64,000 nucleotides of DNA from Rhizobium sp. P32RR-XVIII (GTDB lineage: Bacteria; Pseudomonadota; Alphaproteobacteria; Rhizobiales; Rhizobiaceae), in the NCBI RefSeq assembly GCF_012641395.1, contig NZ_JABAIH010000005.1, forward strand, positions 124,001 through 188,000, written 5' to 3'. Every line of letters starts with the position of its first letter. Within the stretch, counting starts at the first letter, position 1. Shown one piece after another: positions 27,811 to 36,940 of the stretch. Below the pieces are notes generated by a model. That model saw only the letters and a program-made list of their open reading frames with translations. It searched no databases and was not told the origin of the DNA. The translations under genes were made by a program, and so were the position numbers.

Positions 27811-29793
27811 TTATCCCTCATAACCCGAAATCTCGGCCTGAACGATCATGTAATAGGCAGCAAGTTCGGAGATCATCTTCGGCAATGCTTCGAAGGCGGG
27901 ATCGTCCGGAGCAAGTTTCCCGGCATATTTCGCCTCGACGAAAGCCTGATGCGCGGAAAGGGCGGCAGCATCGGCATGGTGCAAGACCGTGAAGATTGGC
28001 GCGGGCACGGTCTTGCCCTTGACGACCACACGGTCCAGCTCGGCGATCATGTATTTGCCGGCCACGTCTTTTGCGGTCTGCTCGCCGAGAAGCAAGGCAA
28101 CCCCGTAGTTCTTCGAGGCGCCTTCCAGCCGCGAGGCCAGATTGACCGAATCCCCGAGGCAGGAATAGTCGAACCGCCTGTTCGAGCCCATGTTGCCGAC
28201 GACGCATTCGCCGGTGTTGATGCCGACGCCCATCTTCAGCGTATGCGGCGACCCGCCGCTTGCCGCCGCCTCCGCCTCGAGCTGCTTGTTGAGAGCCACG
28301 ATCGCCTCCTGCATCGCAAGCGCGGCCGCCACGGCATGCAGTGCATGGTCCGGGTCGTCGAGCGGTGCGTTCCAGAAGGCCATGATGCAGTCGCCCATAT
28401 ATTTGTCGATCGTCCCGCCGTGGTCCATCACGACGTCGGAGAGCGGCGTCAGCAGGCGGTTGATCAGGCCGGTCAATTGCTCCGGATCGTCCTTCAGCGT
28501 TTCGGCGATGGTCGTGAAGCCGCGCACGTCGGAAAACAGGACCGAAAGCGTGCGCCGCTCGCCGCCGAGCTTCAGTTGTGACGGATCCTCGGAAAGCCGT
28601 TTGACGAGATCAGGGGAGATATACTGCGAGAAGGCGCGGGTGATCTGCCTTTTGGTGCGACGCTCTTCGGCAAAGTCGAAAGCGGCTTGACCGAACGCTA
28701 CAGAGAGATAGGCAACGCTCGGTCCGAGCGGCGATACGAAGATGTGACCGAAGCGGATGCCGACATAGCTCAGCGCCGCGAAGACGCCGATGGCGACCGC
28801 TGCGGCGGCCAGCGTCCGCCATCCTGTCGAGCGCCAGACCGTCAATGCCGCAAGTACGGCGGCAACAAGGATGGCGGATGCGACAAGAGGCAGCCCGGCC
28901 TCGTCGATTGAAAGGCCATGTACGATGTTGTCGTAGATCGTCGCCTGGATCTCGACGCCGGCGACCAGCTTGCCGGTATGTACCGTATAGGGCGTCGCAA
29001 AGGCATCCGCGCCGCCCTTGTCGATTTCCGGCGCGTTCTGAAGGCTTAGTCCCACCAGCACGATACGGTCCCTGAAGTAATTCTCCGGCAGGAAATTCTC
29101 GGGATCGAGCGCCTGATAATAGGATACCGTCGGGTAGCTCCGCGCCGGTCCGAAGGACTGTATGAGAGCGTCGGCAGGGAGGTTGCCGGTGGCTTTGCCG
29201 GCTGCCTGCGCCAGGGTAATGGCAAAGCCATCGGGATAAGGCGGGATATTGCGGAAGACGCCATCGCCGCCGAGGGTGATCGAGGCGATGCCGGTTCTCG
29301 CACCCGCTTTGGTCAGCTGCGGCAATGGCGTGGCGCGAACCAGCTGGTCGGCCTGCGGTGTCTGGATCAACGTCTCGTCGCCGGCAAGCACGACATCCGG
29401 CCCGACGGCCGCCGTAATTGCCGCATCGTTTTCCGGCGAGGACGGCTCGGCCATGATGATGTCGAGCCCGATCGCCTTGGCGCCGGCGGCGCGCAACTGC
29501 TTGACCAACCGCGCATGCAGGCTGCGCGGCCAGGGCCACTGCGCATTGATCTCCGCAAGCGACGGCTCGTCAATCGCTACGATCACCGGCGCATCCGCAG
29601 GCGGCAGCGGATCATCTGCCGTCGAAAGATAGTCGAAGCTCCGCAGTTCCAGCAGTGTCCAGGCGGGCAGTCGCGAAAGCAGCGAGATGGTGATGAGCGT
29701 CACAAGCACCAGCACCGCCAGTCGCACCGGCCGGCTGCTGAACGGCCAGCCGGGTTGGCGTAACCGATGCCCGGATTCCGCCGGCGCGATCAT
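27811..29793 (-). CDS. CHASE2-domain class III adenylate cyclase
   Basis: 660 residues. A membrane helix at about 24–42 leads to a periplasmic CHASE2 sensor (about 45–295), then three membrane helices (about 300–370), and a cyclase catalytic domain (about 412–600). Metal-binding aspartates are Asp422 (FSDVRGF) and Asp468 (DKYMGDC); the adenine-selecting Lys464 is present, Ser544 sits where Asp or Thr is usual, and the transition-state pair is Asn551 and Arg555. So ATP to cAMP is the likely reaction. Its start overlaps by one base the stop of the FecR–TPR–barrel gene upstream (TGATG), which strongly suggests that the secreted protein and the periplasmic sensor work together. Confidence 0.92.
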   Translation of the reverse strand: MIAPAESGHRLRQPGWPFSSRPVRLAVLVLVTLITISLLSRLPAWTLLELRSFDYLSTADDPLPPADAPVIVAIDEPSLAEINAQWPWPRSLHARLVKQLRAAGAKAIGLDIIMAEPSSPENDAAITAAVGPDVVLAGDETLIQTPQADQLVRATPLPQLTKAGARTGIASITLGGDGVFRNIPPYPDGFAITLAQAAGKATGNLPADALIQSFGPARSYPTVSYYQALDPENFLPENYFRDRIVLVGLSLQNAPEIDKGGADAFATPYTVHTGKLVAGVEIQATIYDNIVHGLSIDEAGLPLVASAILVAAVLAALTVWRSTGWRTLAAAAVAIGVFAALSYVGIRFGHIFVSPLGPSVAYLSVAFGQAAFDFAEERRTKRQITRAFSQYISPDLVKRLSEDPSQLKLGGERRTLSVLFSDVRGFTTIAETLKDDPEQLTGLINRLLTPLSDVVMDHGGTIDKYMGDCIMAFWNAPLDDPDHALHAVAAALAMQEAIVALNKQLEAEAAASGGSPHTLKMGVGINTGECVVGNMGSNRRFDYSCLGDSVNLASRLEGASKNYGVALLLGEQTAKDVAGKYMIAELDRVVVKGKTVPAPIFTVLHHADAAALSAHQAFVEAKYAGKLAPDDPAFEALPKMISELAAYYMIVQAEISGYEG

Positions 29794-32700
29794 CAGAAGC
29801 GGACTTTGAGGCTGGCCTTGACCGCGCGCCCCCAGCCCGGGACACCCGGTGCCACCTCGAAATCGTCGTCGAGAAGGTTGAAGGCGGCGGCCTCGAGGGC
29901 GAAACGCTTGTCGAGCGGCTCCCAGATGAGATTGGCGTCGAGCGTCCAGTAGTCGTCGAGGCGGACACTATCCAATAATGGGTCGATGCCGTCGCGCTCA
30001 CCGATATAGTTTGCCGCCAAGGTAGCCTTGACATTGGCTTCGTTCACCCAGGTGACCGCCAACTGTCCCGATTTCTCCGGCACGTAGGGGAGTGATCCTC
30101 CGAATGTCGGGCTGGTGGGATCGTTGTCCTTCGAATCGGCATAGGCGACTGTTGCCGACACCCCGAACCCGTGGCCCAAGGCAATGTTGGTGGTCGCGCT
30201 CACGCGATCGATGCGGCCGTCGTCAATATTGGTGCCGGTACTGAAGGCGAAGGGGAATATGAAAGGCGCACCTGTCGGATAGGCCAGGTTGAGATCGCGA
30301 ATTTCCTGATGCTGGTAGTCGACAGTCGTAAACAGATAGTCTGTCCATTGTGCATCCCATTGCAGGGCGATCGTGTCCGTGTAGCCGTCGATACCGATAA
30401 ACGGCACGTTGGATTGCAGGCCGAGGATTCCGATAGGCGAAAGCGTGGGCGAGCCGAAGTCGAAGCTCTGGCGCAGGAATGCGGCGCGCAACCATTGGCC
30501 ATCGGCCGGCGCCCAGGCCACGCCGATGCGCGGCTCCAGCCAGCTAGAGTCAACCGTCTCTCCATCCATGAGAGTGCCAAAAAGGGCATATTCCGCCTTG
30601 AGATCAGGTCTTATTTCGTGAAGTAGGTCGACGTAAGCCCTTCCGATGCCGATTTCTTCATCGACTGCGTTTGTGAGCGGAATGCCAGCGAACTCGTCTG
30701 TTGCCTTCACATCGACAAAACCGCCTTCAACGCCATATCGCCAGGTCAGTTCGTCATCGCCGTACAGGTGATTGATGGCGGCGATGTAGCTTTTTTGCGA
30801 AGCACTGGCAATTCTCTCTGCTCCCGGTGGAAAAGTAACCACCTGCGTAAGATCTTGGTCCGCATCCGTATAAAAGGCGGCAGCGTTCAAGACATTGCGG
30901 TAGCCAAAGGTATGGCTCCAGCCAAGGCCAGCCGCCGTCGCCTTGGTATCGCTATCGCCGTCTTGCTCAAAGGGCGCCAATGGGATCGCGAGGTCTTGAT
31001 CGATTTTGGCATCCGCGTGGTTGGCATAGAGCACAAAACGATCATCGGGATTCGGCGTGGCGGTCAGATAGGCGTTGCCCGACAGCGTGCGAATGTCGCC
31101 ACTGAAGTTGACAGGCCCGAAGAAGCCTCCGGCAAATGACCGGTCTTGGCCTTCCGTTGGAATCTGATCCCATGTGACATTCGCAAAGCCGCTGATGGGG
31201 AAAGGCTCGTTGGCGAAGCCTTGAATTTCAGCCTCGCCGATCGGCTTGGTTTCCCCAGCGGAATTGATGAATCCTCCGCCAAGCGAGCCTTCCAGGAAAG
31301 GCCGTCTCAGAAGATTGGCCGAACGGGATCGTCCGGATAGCATATGGGGATCCAGCAGCAGCCCTTGCAGCAGCGAGGAGAAGCTGTTCGACGTGAGCTT
31401 GTAGAGATCAATCTCGTCGTCGAAAATCTCGGTATTGGCGAACGGTCTGATATTGCCGCGGATCGATTGGTCGACATAGCCGCTGCCGGCGAAGGGATCG
31501 AACACCGCATCGCCATAGTAGCGGCCCCAGGCGTTCAGCCCCTGCAGACGGAAGGCGTTGTTCAGCGTCGATCCGGCGTCCTGGTTGGCGCCCAGCGAGC
31601 CGTAATGGCCTCCGCGAGCCTTGGACCGACGCAGGAACTCCTGAGCATATCGGATCGCGCCGTCCGCGTCGTAGTCGTCGATGGCGACGGCGGTGCGAAA
31701 GTTGGAAATCACTGGGTCGTTCTTGTCGAGCCGATCGGCGTTGTCGAGCGCCTGGTTCGACGGGTCGCGATCGCCATTTTCGTAATGACCGGCAGCGAGC
31801 ATCAGCTGGGCTTGCGAATAGGCGGGATTGGCGGTCGAGGCGGCCAGCAGATCGTCGATCGCCTTATCCATCTCGCCCGTCTGTAGGTAGTAGCGTCCGC
31901 GCGCCAGAAGCGCGATATCGAAGGCCGGGTCGGCGGCAAGGGCAAGGTCGATTTCGCGCTTTGCCTCCTTCATGCGCGACTGGTCGAGATAGAGGATGGC
32001 GAGGTTTGCGTGGCCGATCGGGTCGTCGGGATCGAGTTCGATGGACTTCTTGAGCGCGGCTTCGGATTCGCGCGGGGCGCCACGCGCATCCTGCAGCAAG
32101 CCGAGGTCGTTCCAGGCCATGGATGAGCCTGGCGCCACCTTGATCGCAGCGTTCAGGTCCTCGAGCGCGTCGTCGAGATTGCCTTCGAAATCCGCGCGCA
32201 TGCGGGCGCGGGCCTGTAGCGCAGTGGGATCGGTGGGATCGATCGACAGCGAACGATCGATCGCCTCCTTCATTTGAAGGCGATCGTTGATCAGCATCGC
32301 CAGCTGCGCCCGCAAGGCAGGCAGGGTCGAATCGTTCGGATACCGCGCCTCAGCCTGCTTCATCGTCTCGATCGCGGCAGGGATGTCCTCCAGGAAACCG
32401 GCGGTGTAGGCCTTCATCACCGCGGCGTAGGGGCCGGTGACGTTCGCCGGCGGCTTTTCGGCATGATTCGGATTGCGTAGCGAACGCGAATAGTAAGCGC
32501 CATAGGCGGCGATGCTGCGGCGTTCCGGGTCGAGTGCCGGCTGGGCTCGCGAGAACAGTTTGGCGGCCTCGTCGTAACGTTTTTCGGCGCCGGCGATCAG
32601 CGCTTCGATCAGGTCGGCGCGGGCTCGCTGGGCGGCCGAAAGCTTCTTGGCGCGGGCTTTCGCCAGCGATTCGAGCGCCTTCTGCCGGCCATCGAGCGAA

Positions 32701-33461
32701 AGCTGCACTTCGGCAAGCGTCAGCCATTCCTCGGCGCTTCTTGCCGCGGGTACCTTCGCCTCAATGCGGCTGCGCTCACTGCGCATCTTCTGCACGGAGA
32801 GGGGCGAGGCCGGCATGAACGTGAAGCCGCTGCGTAGCGTCAGGTAGAACAGCATTTGCTCGCGATCGTCCGGGGTGACGATGACGAGCTTGCGCGGCGC
32901 CTGGCCGATGGTGGCGACAGCTCCTTCGCCTTGGGCTACTTCGACGCTGCCGTGCTCGTTTCTCAGCTCGACCCGGCCTTCGAGCACGATCAACGACGTC
33001 TGGTCGCCCTTCACCGTCAAGGTCCAGTCGGTGCCGCGGATAGCGGCGGCTGCTGCGGGAGTCTCGACCGTGAGGCCCTGGCCGCCGCGCTGGGCGCGAG
33101 CCCACATGGTGCCGGATTGGAGATTGAGGATCGTTTCGCCAGTCGGCGCCATCCTCTTGACCTGCAGCGACGAGTTCCGGCCGAGGCGGACTTGCGTGCG
33201 ATCGGCGAAAAGGATTGCAAGCTGGCCGGTGGCATTGGTGCGCAGCACGTCGCCGCCCAGAAGATCCTGGTGCAGGTCGACGTTTTGCCAGTTCGACAGG
33301 TCGACGAATCGAACTTCCTCGCCGATCTTGCGGTCGATGACAGAGCCAGCTGCAGGCGTCGGACGCCGCACGGGCTCCGGCACCGCCGGAGACGCAACGA
33401 AAAATGCCGCCAGACACAACGCCGTAGCGGCGACCGCAGAATTGATAGATTTTCCCCTCAT
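29793..33461 (-). CDS. FecR–TPR–outer-membrane-barrel protein
   Basis: 1222 residues. A signal peptide (about 1–28) is followed by a FecR-like domain (about 65–180: GDVLRTNATGQLAILFADR, then RLGRNSSLQVKR, AAIRGTDWTLTV and LIVLEGRVELRN), a long TPR array (about 230–610), and a C-terminal half (about 650–1222) of alternating hydrophobic strands with aromatic girdles ending in ASLKVRF, as in TonB-dependent or other outer-membrane barrels. No TonB box or plug domain was recognised. It should reach from periplasm into the outer membrane. The gene is translationally coupled to the CHASE2 cyclase, so it may sense the envelope or a ligand for it. Divergent from the small membrane protein at 33572. 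Confidence 0.82.
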   Translation of the reverse strand: MRGKSINSAVAATALCLAAFFVASPAVPEPVRRPTPAAGSVIDRKIGEEVRFVDLSNWQNVDLHQDLLGGDVLRTNATGQLAILFADRTQVRLGRNSSLQVKRMAPTGETILNLQSGTMWARAQRGGQGLTVETPAAAAAIRGTDWTLTVKGDQTSLIVLEGRVELRNEHGSVEVAQGEGAVATIGQAPRKLVIVTPDDREQMLFYLTLRSGFTFMPASPLSVQKMRSERSRIEAKVPAARSAEEWLTLAEVQLSLDGRQKALESLAKARAKKLSAAQRARADLIEALIAGAEKRYDEAAKLFSRAQPALDPERRSIAAYGAYYSRSLRNPNHAEKPPANVTGPYAAVMKAYTAGFLEDIPAAIETMKQAEARYPNDSTLPALRAQLAMLINDRLQMKEAIDRSLSIDPTDPTALQARARMRADFEGNLDDALEDLNAAIKVAPGSSMAWNDLGLLQDARGAPRESEAALKKSIELDPDDPIGHANLAILYLDQSRMKEAKREIDLALAADPAFDIALLARGRYYLQTGEMDKAIDDLLAASTANPAYSQAQLMLAAGHYENGDRDPSNQALDNADRLDKNDPVISNFRTAVAIDDYDADGAIRYAQEFLRRSKARGGHYGSLGANQDAGSTLNNAFRLQGLNAWGRYYGDAVFDPFAGSGYVDQSIRGNIRPFANTEIFDDEIDLYKLTSNSFSSLLQGLLLDPHMLSGRSRSANLLRRPFLEGSLGGGFINSAGETKPIGEAEIQGFANEPFPISGFANVTWDQIPTEGQDRSFAGGFFGPVNFSGDIRTLSGNAYLTATPNPDDRFVLYANHADAKIDQDLAIPLAPFEQDGDSDTKATAAGLGWSHTFGYRNVLNAAAFYTDADQDLTQVVTFPPGAERIASASQKSYIAAINHLYGDDELTWRYGVEGGFVDVKATDEFAGIPLTNAVDEEIGIGRAYVDLLHEIRPDLKAEYALFGTLMDGETVDSSWLEPRIGVAWAPADGQWLRAAFLRQSFDFGSPTLSPIGILGLQSNVPFIGIDGYTDTIALQWDAQWTDYLFTTVDYQHQEIRDLNLAYPTGAPFIFPFAFSTGTNIDDGRIDRVSATTNIALGHGFGVSATVAYADSKDNDPTSPTFGGSLPYVPEKSGQLAVTWVNEANVKATLAANYIGERDGIDPLLDSVRLDDYWTLDANLIWEPLDKRFALEAAAFNLLDDDFEVAPGVPGWGRAVKASLKVRF

Positions 33462-33571
33462 GTATAAAGCGTTTGTCTCTCTGAAGTTGAAAAGTCAAGG
33501 AGCGTTGCACGCGTGCTATTGCTTTGCCTGTGAAGTGTAATATCAGGGAAACACTTTGCGGGGGAAAGAAC

Positions 33572-34111
33572 GTGACGGATTTTGAAAGTGCGAGCGAGCT
33601 GATGAAGAGTCATGCCTCGACGGATGACATCAGCGCCGAGTATTTCGATCACATCAAGAAGATCAACGATATCTTTTACGACCAAGTGAAGATATCCGAC
33701 CAGAAAGCGGCCTATATCTTTACATTCATGCTCGCCTTTCTCGTGAGCTCCAGCGAGGTGCGGGGCGTTTTTGCATGGGACAGGTATATGCATGGCACAC
33801 CGCAAAGCATGCTTTTCTCCGGATTGCTTGCCGGTGCCTCGGTGTTTTCGATCATATCTGCCATCCTGGTGGTGTTGCCGCGCCACGTGAACACGTCGAC
33901 CTCGCTTTTTTGGGGCGCGTGGAGCAAGCATCGGCCCCGGTTGTGGGACGCGGCTTTGCGCCGGGACGAGCTTTATCTCTTCGACGAATATCTGAACAAC
34001 GCGGACATCCTCTCAGCGATTGCGCGCAGTAAATACCGTTGCGTGACACTCGCCTTCCGCGGTTTGATGGTGACGGTCATTGCCTACGTGCTGCTGCTTC
34101 TGGCAATCTAA
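33572..34111 (+). CDS. Small membrane protein resembling Pycsar transmembrane effectors
   Basis: 179 residues from GTG at 33572, behind GGGGGAAAG; the frame is open 16 codons further up but without a site. Layout: an amphipathic N-terminal helix ending YDQVKISDQKAAYIFTFML into membrane helix 1, helix 2 in LFSGLLAGASVFSIISAILV followed by LPR, a cytoplasmic helical part with LYLFDEYLNNADILSAIARS then KYR, and helix 3 at the C terminus. This order (two helices, LPR, a YL…IA.…KYR segment, last helix) matches the transmembrane effector family of Pycsar antiphage systems (DUF5706-like) as I recall it. It is divergent from the cyclase operon across 110 bases. Similarity is by eye; function unproven. 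Confidence 0.6.
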   Translation: MTDFESASELMKSHASTDDISAEYFDHIKKINDIFYDQVKISDQKAAYIFTFMLAFLVSSSEVRGVFAWDRYMHGTPQSMLFSGLLAGASVFSIISAILVVLPRHVNTSTSLFWGAWSKHRPRLWDAALRRDELYLFDEYLNNADILSAIARSKYRCVTLAFRGLMVTVIAYVLLLLAI

Positions 34112-34156
34112 GGACGGTAGCTGCCAGCCGCTTCTTCAGGTTGCCGAGGTGAAGTT

Positions 34157-35188
34157 ATGAAAGCCGTTGTCATTCACGCAGCCAAGGATCTCCGGGTCGA
34201 AGAGCGACAAGAAGAAGCGCTTGAGCCGGGCCAGGTTGCGATCGCCATCGAAGCCGGCGGGATCTGCGGTTCCGACCTGCACTACTATAATCATGGCGGG
34301 TTTGGCGCTATCCGTATCCGCGAACCGATGATCCTCGGCCATGAGGTCGCCGGTACGATCAAAGCGGTCGGCGAAGGTGTATCCCGCCTCGCAGCCGGTG
34401 ACCGGGTCGCCATCTCGCCGAGCAGGCCGTGCGGCAGCTGCGAATACTGCCTCAAGGGGCAACAGAATCACTGCCTGAACATGCGTTTCTACGGCAGTGC
34501 CATGCCGATGCCGCACATTCAGGGGGCATTCCGTCAGCGCCTGGTTGCCGAGGAATGGCAATGCCATAAGGTTGCCGAGGGCATATCGATCAACGAGGCC
34601 GCTCTGGCCGAACCCTTCGCCGTGACGCTCCACGCCGTCGCCCGTGCCGGGTCGCTTCTTGGCAAGCGTGTTCTGGTCAGCGGCTGCGGACCGATCGGCG
34701 CGCTTGCGATCATAGCCGCGAGGGCGCATGGTGCCCGCGAAATCATTGCCAGCGACGTGATGGACGCCGTGCTCAAGAAGGCATTGTCGATCGGCGCCGA
34801 CCGCGCGATCAATGTCGCCGATGATCCGCAGGCGCTCGACGCCTATTCGACAAACAAGGGCTATTTCGACGTGCAGTTCGAGGCATCAGGCAACGAAAGC
34901 GCCGTCCGGTCGGGACTGGGAGTCCTGAAGCCGCGTTCGACCCTCGTCCAGCTCGGCCTTGGCGGCGATATCGCCATACCGCAGAATATATTGGTGGCGA
35001 AGGAGATCGAAATGAAAGGCACCTTCCGCTTCCATGAGGAGTTCGGCTTGTCTGTCGATCTCATCAATGCGCGGCGGGTTGATCTGAAGCCTCTGTTGAC
35101 AGGTGTGTTTCCCCTTGACGACGCGGTCGCGGCTTTCGAAGCGGCTGGCGATCGAAGCCGCAACATGAAGGTCCAGCTCGCTTTCTAG
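34157..35188 (+). CDS. idnD: L-idonate 5-dehydrogenase (zinc medium-chain dehydrogenase)
   Basis: 343 residues. The catalytic zinc ligands are in GGICGSDLHYYNHGG and GHEVAGT; the structural zinc lobe is CGSCEYCLKGQQNHC; the NAD-binding motif is SGCGPIGALA. The sequence pattern matches the L-idonate dehydrogenase branch, which oxidises L-idonate to 5-ketogluconate. No idnO, idnK or idnT neighbour is present, so pathway context is missing and a different polyol substrate is possible. Start chosen at ATG 34157 (MKAVVIHAAKD), with GAGGTGAAG just upstream. Confidence 0.82.
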   Translation: MKAVVIHAAKDLRVEERQEEALEPGQVAIAIEAGGICGSDLHYYNHGGFGAIRIREPMILGHEVAGTIKAVGEGVSRLAAGDRVAISPSRPCGSCEYCLKGQQNHCLNMRFYGSAMPMPHIQGAFRQRLVAEEWQCHKVAEGISINEAALAEPFAVTLHAVARAGSLLGKRVLVSGCGPIGALAIIAARAHGAREIIASDVMDAVLKKALSIGADRAINVADDPQALDAYSTNKGYFDVQFEASGNESAVRSGLGVLKPRSTLVQLGLGGDIAIPQNILVAKEIEMKGTFRFHEEFGLSVDLINARRVDLKPLLTGVFPLDDAVAAFEAAGDRSRNMKVQLAF

Positions 35189-35338
35189 GGAATGGGCAGT
35201 TCACTTGGGATCGTCCAAGCGCTTCGGGTCCGGCATTTTACGGCTTGTGATCCAGAAGATCTTCGCCATATAGGCGGATGAGCTATTGGTGCCCACGCCA
35301 AGTGGCGAAGGCTTTGGAAGCAGGGAAGAAAAGAATCG

Positions 35339-36343
35339 ATGATGTACAAGCGCCCTGTTTTTGCCGTGGCACCGATGATCGATTGGACCGACCGCCACTG
35401 CCGGTATTTCCATCGACAGATCAGCCGGAGCGCGCTGCTCTATACCGAAATGGTGGTGGCGGATGCGATCATTCACGGGCCACGGGAGAGGCTGCTGTCG
35501 TTCGATGCCGAGGAGCACCCGGTGGCCTTGCAGCTTGGCGGATCGGATCCGGCCAAGCTTGCCGAAGCGGTGCGGATCGCCGCGCCCTACGGCTACGACG
35601 AAATCAATCTCAACGTCGGTTGCCCTTCCGACCGGGTGCAGTCCGGGACCTTCGGCGCCTGCCTGATGCTGACGCCGGAAGTGGTGGCGGAATGCGTCGC
35701 GGCGATGAAGGCCGTCGCCACCGTGCCGGTGACGGTGAAGTGCCGGATCGGGGTGGACGAGCAGGAGCCGGAGGAGGCGCTGCCCGAACTCTTGACACGG
35801 GTGCTCGACGCCGGGGCCGATGCGATCTGGATCCATGCCCGCAAGGCCTGGCTGAAGGGCCTGAGCCCGAAGGAGAACCGCGAGATCCCGCCGCTCGACT
35901 ACGGTATCGTCTACCGCATGAAGGAGCGCTGGCCTGAGGTCTTCATCGGCATCAACGGCGGCATCCAGTCGCTGGACGAGGCTGCGGCGCATCTGGAGCA
36001 TGTCGACGGGGTGATGCTCGGGCGGGCGGCCTACCAGAATGCCGGTATCCTTGCGGATGCCGATCACCGCTTCTTCGGCGCGCGGGCGGCGGAGCCGGAC
36101 TGGGAGGGGCTGCGCGAGCGCATGATGGCCTATGCCGCGCGGCATATCGAAAGCGGCGGACGGCTGCAGCACGTGGCGCGGCATATGGTGGGGTTATTTA
36201 CCGGATTGCCGGGCTCGCGGCGCTACCGGCAGATTCTGTCGACCGATGCGGCCAAGGCAGGCGCTGGGCCGGAGGTGATTGCCGCGGCCTTCGCAGCGGT
36301 GGATCTTGCCGGCGCAAGGCAAGCGGAAGCCCTGAGCGCCTAG
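35339..36343 (+). CDS. dusA: tRNA-dihydrouridine(20/20a) synthase
   Basis: 334 residues. The FMN-binding TIM barrel begins FAVAPMIDWTDRHCRYF; the catalytic cysteine lies in NLNVGCPSDRVQSGTFGACLM (two cysteines; the first is the usual catalytic one); KCRIGVDEQE and HARKAWLKGLSPKENR are typical of DusA, the latter RNA-binding. It reduces uridine 20/20a in the D loop of tRNAs using NADPH and FMN. Two ATG codons are adjacent (35339, 35342), with GGGAAGAAAAG upstream. A monocistronic plus-strand gene, convergent with cspA. Confidence 0.94.
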   Translation: MMYKRPVFAVAPMIDWTDRHCRYFHRQISRSALLYTEMVVADAIIHGPRERLLSFDAEEHPVALQLGGSDPAKLAEAVRIAAPYGYDEINLNVGCPSDRVQSGTFGACLMLTPEVVAECVAAMKAVATVPVTVKCRIGVDEQEPEEALPELLTRVLDAGADAIWIHARKAWLKGLSPKENREIPPLDYGIVYRMKERWPEVFIGINGGIQSLDEAAAHLEHVDGVMLGRAAYQNAGILADADHRFFGARAAEPDWEGLRERMMAYAARHIESGGRLQHVARHMVGLFTGLPGSRRYRQILSTDAAKAGAGPEVIAAAFAAVDLAGARQAEALSA

Positions 36344-36382
36344 CATTTCGTCTCGGGTTGCGGCTTTGCGAGCAGCCCCCAA

Positions 36383-36411
36383 GCAAAAACGGCGCCCCGA
36401 GAGGCGCCGTT
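36383..36411 (-). terminator. Rho-independent terminator of the cold-shock gene
   Basis: On the minus strand AACGGCGCC pairs with GGCGCCGTT around a TCTCGG loop, followed by a T run (the AAAAA at 36385–36389 on the plus strand). It lies 12 bases after the cspA stop. It may also slow transcription from dusA on the other strand, but no T run serves that direction. Confidence 0.9.
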
Positions 36412-36422
36412 CGTCAAGCCGA

Positions 36423-36635
36423 TTAGTTGGCCTGGATGTTCACGGCCTTCGGGCCCTTGCCCATGCGGTCCGGCTCGGTGTCGAACGTGACCTGCTGGCC
36501 TTCGCGCAGCGACTGGATGCCGGAAGCCTGGAGAGCGGAGATGTGGACGAATACGTCCTTGGCGCCGCCGTCCGGAGTGATGAAACCAAAACCCTTGTCC
36601 TGGTTGAAGAATTTTACGACGCCTTTGGTGGCCAT
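36423..36635 (-). CDS. cspA: Cold-shock protein, CspA family
   Basis: 70 residues, a single OB-fold cold-shock domain with both RNA-binding motifs: KGFGFITP (RNP1) and DVFVHISAL (RNP2). Nucleic-acid chaperone that melts secondary structure in mRNA, often induced by cold or in stationary phase. The AGGACTATCC stretch just upstream of the ATG is its ribosome binding site. A long AT- and GC-mixed upstream gap is typical of the structured leader of csp genes. Confidence 0.95.
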   Translation of the reverse strand: MATKGVVKFFNQDKGFGFITPDGGAKDVFVHISALQASGIQSLREGQQVTFDTEPDRMGKGPKAVNIQAN

Positions 36636-36940
36636 GTGGGATAGTCCTTTTCCCTTAGTCTGTCTTTATTATCCACCCCCCCGAGAGGAAGCGGACGGCT
36701 TTCGCTTTCGTCCCGTCAGACCGGAACGAAGGGTCAGTCGGAGAAGTCACGTACGGGGAAAGAACGTCTACGCAGGCGGGGTTGATCCCGCGCCGCCTCC
36801 CGTCATGGAAGGCTTTACCACATCTGTCCAGTCACCGGCATGCTAATGCCCGAGTGCCGTAGTTGGTGACAGCATTTCGGTCAAAAAGCAAGCGGCAATA
36901 TTGTGGCACGCCCGCATTCGAGCCAGGAAACGCCAAAGAT
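36636..36940. other. Intergenic region upstream of cspA
   Basis: 305 bases between cspA and the 3' end of the Cys-rich orphan gene. It probably holds the cspA promoter and 5' leader, including a C-rich CCACCCCCCCGAG tract near 36676. I see no gene or clear palindrome. Confidence 0.4.

Noticed and set aside
29793..33461. A classical FecR anti-sigma/TonB receptor system
   Set aside because: No sigma-factor gene is adjacent, and no TonB plug or TonB box was recognised in the barrel part.
27811..34111. A canonical Pycsar antiphage system
   Set aside because: The cyclase has a CHASE2 sensor, membrane helices and the adenine-selecting Lys, unlike the small soluble uridylate cyclases of Pycsar. 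Only the small membrane protein resembles that system, so I report a signalling hypothesis instead.
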